64,000 nucleotides of DNA from Streptomyces spectabilis. Its GTDB lineage: Bacteria; Actinomycetota; Actinomycetes; Streptomycetales; Streptomycetaceae. The stretch covers positions 8,442,501 to 8,506,500 of the forward strand of contig NZ_CP023690.1 in NCBI RefSeq assembly GCF_008704795.1, given 5' to 3'. A program made the translations under genes and the position numbers. This document shows, piece by piece, positions 16,896-25,240 of this stretch; positions within the stretch are counted from its first letter, which is position 1; every line of letters starts with the position of its first letter. The notes beneath the pieces were generated by a model that was not told the origin of the DNA, did not search any database, and was given only the letters and a program-made list of their open reading frames with translations.

Positions 16896-17829
16896 GGCCC
16901 CCACACCGACTCAACGGGTGGGCACGGGCATGCGCTTCGGCGAGGTGAATGGCTACGACGGGGCCCGCTGGGCTCGCCGTATCGCTCGTCTGCCTGAGCA
17001 GCGCGAGGGCCTCCTCCGATGGGGAGCCGGTGGGGGTGGTGCACACGATGAGCGTCTGCTCGGGTGAGCGGGCGATCGACAGTGTCTGCTGTGTCACCGT
17101 CACCGTGCCGACGAGAGGATGGTGCAGCTCGTAGGCCGCGGCATCGCACGGTGCCACACGGTGATCGGCCCACAGGGAGGCGAACTGCGGGCTCTTCATG
17201 GACAGTTCGCCGATCAGCTCCGCGAGAAGTGGGTCCTCCGGGTTCCTGCCTACGGTGATGCGCAGGTTGCCCACCACCGCGCGTGCCTTGCGCTTCCAGT
17301 CCGCGTACAGCTCCTGACAGTGCGGGTCCAGGAACAGCATCCGGCTCATGTTCGGGCGTCGCTCCGGGTCGTCCGGGTCTCGGAAGTCCAGGTGGCCGGC
17401 CAGCAAGGCATGTCCGAGGGTGTTCCAGGCGAGCACGTCCGTACGGCGGCCGAGCACGATCGCCGGGACGCCGTCGACGGCGCGCAGGAGGTCGCGGGTT
17501 TCGGCGGTCAGCCTTTCGGGCCGCGGGCGGCGCGGCCGCGGCGTGTGGCGGGCGCCGTCGGCGAGGCGGTGGAGGTGTTCGCGCTCGTGGTCGTCGAGTT
17601 GGAGGGCGCGGGCGATCGCGTCGAGGACCTCGGCCGAGGCCCCGCGGGACTGGCCCTGTTCCAGCCGTGCGTAGTACGAGACGCTGACGCCCGCCAGCTG
17701 GGCCAGTTCCTCGCGCCGGAGCCCGGCCACGCGTCTGCGGGGGCCGAGGTCGCGCAGGCCGACGTCCTCGGGGCGCAGCCGCGCCCGTCGGGCTTGGAGG
17801 AAGGTGCCGAGCGGGCCGGGTCCGTTCAT
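16867..17829 (-). CDS. XRE-family regulator with MmyB-type ligand domain
   Basis: A 320-residue regulator. An N-terminal helix-turn-helix (VAGLRREELAQLAGVSVSYY, ARLEQG) is followed by the MmyB-like ligand-binding domain (VLGRRTDVLAWNTLGHALLA, NMSRMLFLDPH, LYADW, HRVAPCDAAAYELHHPLVG). The group controls nearby oxidoreductases or hydrolases. I start at ATG 17829 rather than further upstream, since the longer frame would cover the divergent promoter. The natural C terminus should lie near the segment LLRQTSDTA. The last dozen residues (CGGPSGLGEVPC) and the stop come from the IS630 end at 16833-16895, so the protein is extended by insertion-sequence DNA. It is divergent from the hydrolase gene it likely controls. 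Confidence 0.88.
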   Translation of the reverse strand: MNGPGPLGTFLQARRARLRPEDVGLRDLGPRRRVAGLRREELAQLAGVSVSYYARLEQGQSRGASAEVLDAIARALQLDDHEREHLHRLADGARHTPRPRRPRPERLTAETRDLLRAVDGVPAIVLGRRTDVLAWNTLGHALLAGHLDFRDPDDPERRPNMSRMLFLDPHCQELYADWKRKARAVVGNLRITVGRNPEDPLLAELIGELSMKSPQFASLWADHRVAPCDAAAYELHHPLVGTVTVTQQTLSIARSPEQTLIVCTTPTGSPSEEALALLRQTSDTASPAGPVVAIHLAEAHARAHPLSRCGGPSGLGEVPC

Positions 17830-17862
17830 CCCCCCAGTATTCGGTGCGCGGCCCGGCCCCAG

Positions 17863-17898
17863 CCACACCCTGTGAGGGGTGGGACAACCAGGGTGTGG
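17863..17898. promoter_or_regulatory. Candidate operator in divergent promoter
   Basis: A perfect 10-bp inverted repeat, CCACACCCTG at 17863-17872 and CAGGGTGTGG at 17889-17898, is separated by 16 bases. It sits in the gap between the divergent XRE regulator and the metallo-beta-lactamase-fold gene, where a regulator dimer could bind and control both. Confidence 0.55.
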
Positions 17899-17967
17899 TG
17901 CGTGCCCGTCCGCGCGTCCAGGCTCGGTCCCGTTCGGCAACGCATCTCAGACCCGAGGACGGCCCAC

Positions 17968-18885
17968 ATGGATCAGAGTCCGAAGCAGATCACGCTCGGC
18001 GACGTCACCGTCAGCCGTATCAAGGAGTTCTACGGCTCGTCGCGGATGTCTCCGGGCCAGTTCTTCCCCGACAGCCCGCGCGGGTCGTGGGAGGAGCACC
18101 GCCACTGGCTGGCACCCGACTTCTGGAACCCGGAGGAGGACGACTGTCGTACGGCGATCCAGACCTGGCTGGTGCGCAGCGAGGGGCGCACGATCCTCGT
18201 CGACACCGGGGTGGGCAACCACAAGGACCGGCCCTACGCGCCCGTGTGGAGCCGCCTGGACACGAACTACCTCGACCACCTGGCCGCCGCCGGGGTGCGT
18301 CCCGAGGACGTCGACATCGTGGTCAACACCCATCTGCACATCGATCACGTCGGCTGGAACACCCGCCTCGACGGCCGGTCCTGGGTGCCGACCTTCCCGA
18401 ACGCCACGTACCTCATGCCCCGGCGGGACTTCGACTTCTGGGACCCGGCCAACGAGAACAGGACCGTCCTGGGCCGCGGGAACCAGAACGTCTTCGAGGA
18501 CAGTGTCACGCCCGTCCACCAGGCGGGACTCACCCACCTGTGGGACGGGACGTACCGGATCGACAAGAACCTGCGTCTCGACCTCGCTCCCGGGCACACT
18601 CCCGGCTCGTCCGTGCTCACCCTTGAATCCGGTGGTGAACGTGCCCTGTTCGTCGGGGACCTGGTGCACACCGCGCTGCAGATCGCGGAGCCGGACACCA
18701 ATTCCTGCTTCTGTGAGGACCCGGCACAGTCCCGCGCCACCCGACGCGAGCTGCTCGGGCGCGCCGCCGAGAGCAACGCGCTCGTCTTCCCTGCGCACTT
18801 CGGCGGGCAGGGCGCCGTGGAGGTCGCCCGCAGCGGCTCGAAGTTCGCGATCAAGGAGTGGGCGGGCTTCTCCCGCGTCTCCTGA
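17968..18885 (+). CDS. Metallo-beta-lactamase-fold hydrolase
   Basis: A 305-residue protein with the zinc-binding motif H-x-H-x-D-H (THLHIDH, residues 122-127), a later PGHTPGSSVL with a third ligand His, FVGDLVH with the bridging Asp, and AHFGG. Members hydrolyse esters, lactones or thioesters; the exact substrate cannot be told. The start ATG 17968 follows GAGGAC. The gene is divergent from the XRE/MmyB regulator, a common pairing in Streptomyces, and the shared palindrome supports regulation by it. The stop lies nine bases before a 12-copy octamer repeat. Confidence 0.87.
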   Translation: MDQSPKQITLGDVTVSRIKEFYGSSRMSPGQFFPDSPRGSWEEHRHWLAPDFWNPEEDDCRTAIQTWLVRSEGRTILVDTGVGNHKDRPYAPVWSRLDTNYLDHLAAAGVRPEDVDIVVNTHLHIDHVGWNTRLDGRSWVPTFPNATYLMPRRDFDFWDPANENRTVLGRGNQNVFEDSVTPVHQAGLTHLWDGTYRIDKNLRLDLAPGHTPGSSVLTLESGGERALFVGDLVHTALQIAEPDTNSCFCEDPAQSRATRRELLGRAAESNALVFPAHFGGQGAVEVARSGSKFAIKEWAGFSRVS

Positions 18886-18894
18886 CGACCCTCT

Positions 18895-18996
18895 CCCGAA
18901 AGCCCGAAAGCCCGAAAGCCCGAAAGCCCGAAAGCCCGAAAGCCCGAAAGCCCGAAAGCCCGAAAGCCCGAAAGCCCGAAAGCCCGAAAGCCCGAA
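18895..18996 (+). repeat. Twelve tandem copies of an 8-bp repeat
   Basis: The unit CCCGAAAG is repeated without error twelve times from 18895 to 18990, then CCCGAA leads into ATG (18996) of the esterase gene. Because 8 is not a multiple of 3, the array reads as a KPESPKAR-type peptide in every frame, and gain or loss of a unit changes which upstream frame joins the esterase. Each unit also carries GAAAG, a weak ribosome-site look-alike. Confidence 0.95.
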
Positions 18997-20528
18997 TGGA
19001 AGTGCGCCCCTTGTCCCGACAGGCAGATCCGGTCGTCGAAACCCCGGCGGGCGCCGTGCGCGGCCTCCGTGACGGGTCCGGCGAGCGCTACCGCGCCCTG
19101 CCCTACGCGGCGGCCCCGACCGGCGCCGGCCGTTTCGCCCCGCCCGCGCCTCACCCGGGCTGGTCCGGTGTCCGCGACGCCACGCGGCCCTCGCCCACGG
19201 CTCCCCAGCCGGTCCGCGACTTCGGCCGGCTCGACATGGCCCCCTACTTCGGGCCCGGCTGGGTGCCCGGCGAGGAGTACCTGACCGTCGATGTCCACAC
19301 GCCCGCCGCCGACGGCGGCAGGCGGCCCGTCATGGTCTTCGTGCACGGTGGCGGGTTCGTCACCGGCTCGAACCGCGCCGCGCTCTACGACGGCAGGGCC
19401 TTCGTCCGCGACGGCATCGTCCTCGTGACGGTGAACTACCGTCTGGGCATCCCCGGGTTCCTCGATCTGGCGGGTGCTCCGGCCAACCGCGGACTGCTGG
19501 ACGTACTCGCCGCGCTCAGATGGGTACACGACACCGTCGGAGCGTTCGGCGGCGACCCCGGCAACCTCACGGTCTTCGGTCAGTCCGCGGGCGCCACGCT
19601 CACCGGCGCGCTGCTCGCGACACCCGAGGCAGAGGGGCTGTTCCAGCGAGCGATCATCCAGAGCGGCAACGGCACCGGCGCGTTCACCCCGGAACAAGCC
19701 CGACGAGTCACCACCGCGGCGGCCGCCGCGCTGGGCGTCGCACCGACCGCCGAGGCGTTCGGTGCGATCCCGGACGAGCGCTTCCTGGCCGTTCTGCCCG
19801 CGCTGGCCGGCCTCGACCTGCGTACCAGTACCGCCATGGACCCGCTGGCCGGTCTCAGCCTGTTCAGCCTGGTCCTGCCGGTCCAGCCCGCCGATGCCCT
19901 CGCCGACGGTCCGGCCGGACACGTCGACCTGCTCATCGGCACCAACACCGAAGAAGGGCGCCTCTACCTCGTACCGCAGGGCGACCTGGAGTCCACCACG
20001 GGAGCCGACGTACTCGCCGTCGCCACCCGTGTGCACGCGGACCCCGAGGCCGCCCTCGCCAGGCACCGGGCGGCACGCCCGGACGGAACACCGGGCGAGC
20101 TGCGCTCCGCCCTGCTCGGGCAGGCCCTGTTCGAGTCCGGTACGACGCGCATGGCGCGGGCCCACGCGCGGATCTCGGGCGGCCGCACGCACGTCTACTC
20201 CTTCGGGTACCGCTCGACGGCCCTGGAGGGGCGCCTCGGCGCGGCCCACACCGTCGAGCTGCCCTTCGTGTTCGACATCGCCGACGAACCCTGGCTGCAC
20301 GGGGACACCCGCCTGCTCGGCCCCGACCCCGCCCCACCAGGACTCGCGGCGCGGGTACACGGCGCCTGGGTCGCGTTCGCCACCACCGGCGACCCTGCCT
20401 GGGCCCCTGCACCCCGCAGGACTTCGCGGTGGAAGCCCACTCTCTTAATAAATGAACCGCCATTTATTAACGTGGTAGGGTCGACTTCGAGAGGAGGAAC
20501 CCATGCCACGTCCACGCGCTACCAGTGA
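18996..20528 (+). CDS. Type B carboxylesterase
   Basis: A 510-residue esterase. It has the oxyanion motif HGGGF (117-121), the nucleophile motif GQSAG (Ser197; GESAG is more usual), TNTEEGRLYL with the probable acid region, and AAHTVELPFVFD with the catalytic His. It lacks a signal peptide. The start is uncertain: ATG 18996 directly follows the octamer array, and the open frame continues upstream through the repeats. The C terminus is odd. After DPAWAP the frame reads through the palindromic operator at 20445-20470 and 26 bases into the next gene before stopping, so the native stop appears to have been lost. Hydrolysis of carboxylic esters is expected; the substrate is unknown. Confidence 0.87.
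   Translation: MEVRPLSRQADPVVETPAGAVRGLRDGSGERYRALPYAAAPTGAGRFAPPAPHPGWSGVRDATRPSPTAPQPVRDFGRLDMAPYFGPGWVPGEEYLTVDVHTPAADGGRRPVMVFVHGGGFVTGSNRAALYDGRAFVRDGIVLVTVNYRLGIPGFLDLAGAPANRGLLDVLAALRWVHDTVGAFGGDPGNLTVFGQSAGATLTGALLATPEAEGLFQRAIIQSGNGTGAFTPEQARRVTTAAAAALGVAPTAEAFGAIPDERFLAVLPALAGLDLRTSTAMDPLAGLSLFSLVLPVQPADALADGPAGHVDLLIGTNTEEGRLYLVPQGDLESTTGADVLAVATRVHADPEAALARHRAARPDGTPGELRSALLGQALFESGTTRMARAHARISGGRTHVYSFGYRSTALEGRLGAAHTVELPFVFDIADEPWLHGDTRLLGPDPAPPGLAARVHGAWVAFATTGDPAWAPAPRRTSRWKPTLLINEPPFINVVGSTSRGGTHATSTRYQ
20445..20470. promoter_or_regulatory. TetR-type operator palindrome
   Basis: TTAATAAATG at 20445-20454 and its exact reverse complement at 20461-20470 flank a 6-base spacer AACCGC. 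The site is very AT-rich in a GC-rich genome and lies 32 bp before the TetR start, so it probably contains the promoter core and the autoregulatory operator. A GAGAGGAGG ribosome site follows. Confidence 0.8.
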
Positions 20529-21084
20529 CACTCAGATCCTCGCCGCCACCGCACGCGCCATCGGCGCCCACGGGCCCGGCAAGCTCACCCTGGCGCACGT
20601 CGGCGCCGAAGCGGGAGTCTCCCCGGCGACGCTGTCGCAGCGGTTCGGGTCCAAGCGGGGTCTGCTGCTCGCCTTCGCCGCGGGCGCCGCCGCGGATGCC
20701 GCCGGGCCCTACCGGAGGGCGCGGGCCGCGCACGACTCGCCCCTGGCGGCCCTGCACGCCGTCGCCGACGAGTTCGCCGGTCACCTGTCCACCCCCGAGG
20801 AGATGGCCAACCACCTCGCCATGCTCCAGCTCGACCTCTCCGATCCGGAGTTCCGCGTCCACGCCGCCGAGCACACCCGCGCGGTCGACACGGCGCTGCG
20901 AGAGCTGCTCGCCGACGCCGTCGCCGACGGTGAACTCCCCTCCGGCACGGACGTGCCGCGCCTGGCGCGCGCCGTTCAGATCACCACCGACGGCTCCCTG
21001 CTGCGGTGGGCCCTGACCGGCGACGGGGACCCCGCCGCCCTTCTCCACGACGACCTCGAACACCTGCTGAGGAGCACCCCGTGA
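20503..21084 (+). CDS. TetR/AcrR-family transcriptional regulator
   Basis: A 193-residue one-component regulator. The N-terminal helix-turn-helix is clear (LTLAHVGAEAGVSPATLSQR, then FGSKRGLLLAF), and the C-terminal part is all-helical, as for a ligand-binding TetR domain. The start ATG 20503 follows a strong GAGGAGG. A perfect palindrome 32 bp upstream suggests that it represses itself. Its stop overlaps the GTG of the next gene, so it is co-transcribed with the DHFR-like reductase, which is probably the main regulated function. Confidence 0.9.
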   Translation: MPRPRATSDTQILAATARAIGAHGPGKLTLAHVGAEAGVSPATLSQRFGSKRGLLLAFAAGAAADAAGPYRRARAAHDSPLAALHAVADEFAGHLSTPEEMANHLAMLQLDLSDPEFRVHAAEHTRAVDTALRELLADAVADGELPSGTDVPRLARAVQITTDGSLLRWALTGDGDPAALLHDDLEHLLRSTP

Positions 21085-21611
21085 CCTTCACCGCCACCGT
21101 CTTCATCGGCACCAGCCTCGACGGCTGCATCGCCCGCCCCGACGACGACATCGAATGGCTGACCTCGCGCGGCGAGCGCGCCGGTGACCTGGGCTTCTTC
21201 GAGTTCCTCGGCTCGGTCGACGCCGTGGTCATGGGGCGCAACACCTACGACAAGGTCATAGGCTTCGGCGAGGAGAACTGGCACTACGGCGACCGCCACG
21301 TCGGCGTCCTGAGCACCACCCTTCCCGAGGACACCGACCCGCGCGTCACCGTCTACCGCGACATGGACAGCCTCGTCGCCGACCTCGACGAGCGCGGGAT
21401 CAAGCACGTCTACCCCGACGGCGGGCGCCTCGTCCAGAGCTTCATCGGCGCCGGACGTGTCGACGCCTTCATCATCAGCGTCGCTCCCGTCCTGATCGGC
21501 GCCGGTCACCGCCTCTTCGGCGAGCTGACCGAGGACGTCCCGCTGCGCCTGGACTCGGCCACCGACGTCGGCGGCGGCTTCGCGCAGCTGCGCTACACCG
21601 TGGAGAAGTAG
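21081..21611 (+). CDS. Dihydrofolate reductase-family (RibD C-domain-like) protein
   Basis: A 176-residue protein of the DHFR-like/RibD C-terminal fold: FIGTSLDGCIARPDDDIEWL at the N terminus, AVVMGRNTYDKVI, VYPDGGRLVQSFI and SVAPVLIGAGHRLFG. Many actinomycete members are NAD(P)H-dependent reductases of unknown substrate and are not true folate enzymes. The GTG start at 21081 overlaps the TetR stop (GTGA), so translation is coupled. It is followed by a strong bidirectional terminator. Confidence 0.85.
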   Translation: MTFTATVFIGTSLDGCIARPDDDIEWLTSRGERAGDLGFFEFLGSVDAVVMGRNTYDKVIGFGEENWHYGDRHVGVLSTTLPEDTDPRVTVYRDMDSLVADLDERGIKHVYPDGGRLVQSFIGAGRVDAFIISVAPVLIGAGHRLFGELTEDVPLRLDSATDVGGGFAQLRYTVEK

Positions 21612-21685
21612 CGTGCCCGCGACCTGTTTCGCGGCTGGTGTCCGAGCGGGACTCCACGGCCGAGGCGATGGCTTCGTTCCGTAGC

Positions 21686-21722
21686 CGGGTGGCCCGGAGG
21701 GATCACACCTCCGGGCCACCCG
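21686..21722. terminator. Bidirectional hairpin terminator
   Basis: A perfect 15-bp inverted repeat (CGGGTGGCCCGGAGG and its reverse complement) with a 7-base loop GATCACA, between the convergent DHFR-like gene and the secreted lectin-like gene. Confidence 0.85.
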
Positions 21723-21740
21723 GATCCGCCCGGAAGGTCC

Positions 21741-22232
21741 TCAGTACTTGTTCAGGCGCCAATTGCTCCAGTGCCCGGGGGCACCTCCGGTGCTGCCGCC
21801 GTTGAACCGCTCCTTGTACCAGGCCCTTCCGTCGGTCCCCTTGCAAGTGATGGCGAAGTTCCACCCGTTGGCCCAGGCCATGTCGATGGAGTGGTTACCG
21901 GGTTGCGTGCACGTCCCCCCGAGCGAAGTCCAGCCGCTCGTTCCGCTTCCGGAGCCCCACTTCGTGTACGCCTGCCGGTTCGTGCCGATGACGAAGACCT
22001 GCCACTGCCCGTTGGGCAGCTTGTGCTTGAGCTGACTGTTGCAGTAGAAGTTGCCGCCCCAGTTGCTGTAGTGGCACCATCCGCCGCTCTGGTACGTCGT
22101 GCCGGGGTCGGATACGGCCAGGGCCGCGCCGCGGCTCGCGGAGCCTGTGGCCGCCTGGGCCGACACCGCCGTACCTCCGAGGGCGAGCGCGGCCCCCAGG
22201 GCGAGGCCCGTCAATGCGTGTGATGTGCGCAC
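21741..22232 (-). CDS. Secreted protein with PLL-lectin-like repeats
   Basis: A 163-residue exported protein. The signal peptide ends near AVSAQA. The mature part contains two Trp-rich blade-like units, WQVFVIGTNRQAYTKWGSGS with SGWTSLGG, and NFAITCKGTDGRAWYKERF with HWSNW. These resemble the repeats of fungal-type fucose lectins and related beta-propellers (VFVxGTDxxxWxKW..GWSxWxSLGG). Only two units are present, fewer than a full propeller, so it may oligomerise or serve another role. Several Cys could form disulfides. Carbohydrate binding is an inference from the repeat pattern. Confidence 0.6.
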   Translation of the reverse strand: MRTSHALTGLALGAALALGGTAVSAQAATGSASRGAALAVSDPGTTYQSGGWCHYSNWGGNFYCNSQLKHKLPNGQWQVFVIGTNRQAYTKWGSGSGTSGWTSLGGTCTQPGNHSIDMAWANGWNFAITCKGTDGRAWYKERFNGGSTGGAPGHWSNWRLNKY

Positions 22233-22407
22233 GGTGATTCCCCCTTGTTCTGCCTTCTGGTTGTGTGCTCGACACGAGAACCTAGGGCGTGGGCCACGTG
22301 GTGCGCGTCCTGCGCTCGTTGGACGTCGCTTGTCAACCCAGCACGTAACCGGGGTAAACCTGAGCGGCAGTTGACAGTAGCCGGGTGGGAGGCCGGGCGG
22401 ATAGGCC

Positions 22408-23073
22408 CTACGCGGAACCCGGCACCACGAGCCCGCTCTCGTACGCGACGACCACGGCCTGGGCGCGGCTCTTGAGGCTCAGCTTGGACATGATCCGGTG
22501 CAGATGCGTCTTCACCGTGCCCTCGCTGAGGAAGAGCCCGGCGGCGATCTCGTCATTGGTGAGGCCCCGTGCCACCAGGGTGAGGACGTCGAGTTCGCGC
22601 GTGGTGAGCTCGGCCAGCTGCTCGGGTCGGCGCAGCGCGGCACCCGGACGGGGCGTGTACGCCTCGATGAGACGGCGCGTGACCGTCGGCGCGAACAGCG
22701 CGTCGCCACCGGCGATGGTGGCGATGGCGCCGAGCAGGCGCTGCGGCGGGGTGTCCTTGAGGAGGTAGCCGCAGGCGCCGATGCGCAGCGCGTCGTACAC
22801 GTACTCGTCCACGTCGAACGTGGTGAGGACGACGACACGCGGTGGTGGAACGAGGTCGAGAGCGAGGATGCGCTCCGCCGCGGTGAGGCCGCTGATGCCG
22901 GGCAGACGGACGTCCATGAGCACGACGTCGGGCCGGTGCCGCTCGGCCAGGGACACGGCTTCCTCGCCGTCCGCGGCCTCCGTGACGGACGTGAAGCCGG
23001 GCGTGGCACGCACCAGCGCGGCCACTCCCGCCCGGATCAGGTCTTGGTCGTCGACAACGAGAACACTGGTCAT
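22408..23073 (-). CDS. NarL/LuxR-family response regulator
   Basis: A 221-residue two-component regulator. The receiver domain has the acidic pair DD near residue 8, the phospho-acceptor Asp54 in VVLMDVRLPG, the conserved Thr in VVLTTFD and Lys in YLLKD. The C terminus is a LuxR-type helix-turn-helix (LTTRELDVLTLVARGLTNDE, then LSEGTVKTHLHRIM). It lies 14 bp after the histidine kinase gene on the same strand and is the cognate partner. The target genes are not evident. Confidence 0.94.
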   Translation of the reverse strand: MTSVLVVDDQDLIRAGVAALVRATPGFTSVTEAADGEEAVSLAERHRPDVVLMDVRLPGISGLTAAERILALDLVPPPRVVVLTTFDVDEYVYDALRIGACGYLLKDTPPQRLLGAIATIAGGDALFAPTVTRRLIEAYTPRPGAALRRPEQLAELTTRELDVLTLVARGLTNDEIAAGLFLSEGTVKTHLHRIMSKLSLKSRAQAVVVAYESGLVVPGSA

Positions 23074-23087
23074 GTACGATCTCCCCC

Positions 23088-24314
23088 TTACGGTCCGCCG
23101 CCGTCCGGTGCGTCAGACACTGTCGGCGCGGCGCTGGTCGGAAGGGTGAGCCGGACTTCGTACCCCCCTTTACGCCGCGGCCCGGCGGACAGCGAACCCC
23201 CACAGAGGTTTGCCCGTTCCCGCATCCCGATCAAGCCGTAGCCGCTCTTCGGTGCCGAAATGGCCGGTTCATGGCTGCCACCGGGCGACCTTCCGTCGTC
23301 GAGCACGGCGACCATCACGTGCTCCGGCTCATAGGTGATGTGCACGTACGCGCTGGTGGGCGCCGCGTGCTTGACCACGTTGGTCAACGCCTCCTGGACG
23401 ACGCGGTACGCGCACAGGTCCGGGCCCAGGGCCAGCTTTCGGACGGTGCCCTGGGTGTGGACGGTGACGTTCACGTTGGCCGCCTTGAGCCGTTCGGCGA
23501 GTTCGCCGACCCGGCTGAGTCCGGGCGGAGCGTGCCGGGGCGCACCGCCCTCCACGTCGTCACAGCGGTCGTCCACGCGCAGCATCGACAACAGGCGCCG
23601 CAGCTCGTCCAGGGCCTCCCGGCTGGAGTCCGCCACGGCGGACAGGGCCGACCGTGCCGTCGCTCCGTCGGTGTGGAAGACGTACGCGGCCAGGCCGGCT
23701 TGCACGGAGATGGCCGACAGGTGGTGGGCGACGACGTCGTGCAGTTCGCGGGCGATGCGGACCCGCTCGCCAAGGACGGCGTTGCGCGCGTGCGCTGCCT
23801 GCTCGTTCGCCAACTGGGCGCTCAACCGCCGCAGTTCACGATTGCGCTGCGTGACCAGGCGCATCGCGTACCCGAAGGCCAGGCCGATCGCCGGGATGAG
23901 AATCCCCTGGGCGACGACCAAGAGGACGGGGAGGCGCCCGCACACCCCGTTGTAGAGGATCACGGCACCGGTCAGCACCGACGCGGCCGACGACACGCGC
24001 GGCTCGCGCAACGCGGCCACGCTCACCAGGGCGATCATCGGAGCCCACCAGTTCAGCGAGGGCTGGTAGCCGAGCGCGAGATATCCGACGTACGACGTAC
24101 AGGAGACGGCGAGGGCCACCACCGGTGCCGAGCGGCACCACGCCAGGGGCAGCGCGACCAGAGCGGTGAGCAGATACGCCCACGCGTCGAACGGCTCCCA
24201 CCCCTCGGGGTGGTACACGTGCCCCGCGACGCTTCCGCTCACCGCGACCCCGGCGGCGAGCACGGCGAAGACGATCCGCTGAACGGGCACGGACCATACC
24301 GATCTCACCTGCAT
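23088..24314 (-). CDS. Sensor histidine kinase (HPK7 type)
   Basis: A 408-residue membrane kinase. Several hydrophobic segments occupy residues 10-160. The HisKA_3 dimerisation helix follows, with phospho-accepting His202 in ARELHDVVAHHLSAI. An HATPase domain (VVQEALTNVVKHA with the N box, VAVLDDGRSPGG, GYGLIGMRERA) comes last. It is the first gene of a two-gene unit with the LuxR-type regulator. The short extracellular loops suggest that it senses something within the membrane or cell envelope; the signal is unknown. Confidence 0.94.
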   Translation of the reverse strand: MQVRSVWSVPVQRIVFAVLAAGVAVSGSVAGHVYHPEGWEPFDAWAYLLTALVALPLAWCRSAPVVALAVSCTSYVGYLALGYQPSLNWWAPMIALVSVAALREPRVSSAASVLTGAVILYNGVCGRLPVLLVVAQGILIPAIGLAFGYAMRLVTQRNRELRRLSAQLANEQAAHARNAVLGERVRIARELHDVVAHHLSAISVQAGLAAYVFHTDGATARSALSAVADSSREALDELRRLLSMLRVDDRCDDVEGGAPRHAPPGLSRVGELAERLKAANVNVTVHTQGTVRKLALGPDLCAYRVVQEALTNVVKHAAPTSAYVHITYEPEHVMVAVLDDGRSPGGSHEPAISAPKSGYGLIGMRERANLCGGSLSAGPRRKGGYEVRLTLPTSAAPTVSDAPDGGGP

Positions 24315-24416
24315 CGGGGGATGGTAGACCCGCGCTCAACTCATGTCGTCAGTCCCACGGTTGAGTTGCCGACGGCCGCCATGGGCGGGACCTGGTGCAC
24401 CGCGTCGTGACCCCCG

Positions 24417-24830
24417 CTAGGGGGTGCTCGTGGCCGGGAGTACCGGCACCAGACCGTTCCAGCGTGCGATCTCACATCCGTTGGACCGGTCGAAGGCGGC
24501 GTCCACGGGGCGGCCGGCCCAGGTTCCCGTGATGTGGGCGGTGGCCGGACCGCTGTACTGCATGGTGCACTGCGCGTCTTGCGGTACCGGCGCGAAGGGA
24601 TCGGAGCCCGGGGTGGTCAGCTCGTCCAGCCTGGCGCAGGCCCCGCTGGGATCGCGGTGGGTGCCACCGGCGAGGTGACAGCGCAGCTCGAAGGTGCCAT
24701 CGGCGTCGGGGCCGCCGGAATCGCCGGCGGTCACGGTGAGCCGGTACTGAGGTGCCTCGGCCTGGGCGGTGGGGCCGACGGAGGTGAGCCCTGCGGCCAG
24801 GGCCAGGGTGAGAAGAACGCGGCGCGGCAT
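24417..24830 (-). CDS. Subtilisin inhibitor-like secreted protein (SSI family, I16)
   Basis: A 137-residue exported protein. The signal peptide spans about residues 1-25. The mature domain matches Streptomyces subtilisin inhibitors: LTVTAGD, FELRCHLAGGTHRDPSGACA, CTMQYSGPATAHITGTWAGR, and FDRSNGCEIAR. Four Cys (51, 65, 88, 119) fit the two conserved disulfides. By alignment with SSI (C-P-M-V-Y) the reactive-site P1 residue would be Met90. ATG 24830 is chosen because GGGAG precedes it at good spacing and the signal peptide starts there; the longer frame upstream only encodes a Ser/Met/Thr repeat. Confidence 0.85.
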   Translation of the reverse strand: MPRRVLLTLALAAGLTSVGPTAQAEAPQYRLTVTAGDSGGPDADGTFELRCHLAGGTHRDPSGACARLDELTTPGSDPFAPVPQDAQCTMQYSGPATAHITGTWAGRPVDAAFDRSNGCEIARWNGLVPVLPATSTP

Positions 24831-25240
24831 GAGCACTCCCGACATGGACGACATGGATGACGTAGGCGACGTGGACGACATGGATGACGTGGATGAAACG
24901 AGCGGATGCTCATGCCGATCCATTGCCAGGCCCGCCCGGCGGCCTCACCTTCGCCCCGCTCGACCACTCGCACGGCCCATCACCGTCACGGATCGGTCCA
25001 GGGTTCCCGTGCGAGCGCGTGGCTGTCGCGCGCCCCAAGCGAAGCCCTTGGAGTGGGCAGAGCGTCGCCCGGGGCTCCGTTGGCCGCGCGTGCTGGACCG
25101 TGGCGCGACGTGCGTGGGAGTCGTGAAGATATTGCGAGTGATTCTTGGGATTCGGTCACAAGAGCGGAAAGCTCAGAGGGCTCACTCGGCGCTTTCGAAC
25201 AGGTCGGGCGCCGACCCATGCGATGGGAGACCGATCAACG
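24831..25240. other. Intergenic region with GAC/ATG-type imperfect repeats
   Basis: Between the divergent inhibitor and Endo H genes. From 24838 to 24898 an imperfect tandem repeat built on GACATGGATGACGTGGAC is seen. The rest must hold the two promoters; the stretch near 25100-25240 is less GC-rich and probably includes the Endo H promoter. No further gene is apparent. Confidence 0.55.

Noticed and set aside
18895..18996. Octamer array considered as a CRISPR or as a transposon end
   Set aside because: The units are contiguous 8-mers without spacers, so it is a simple tandem repeat.
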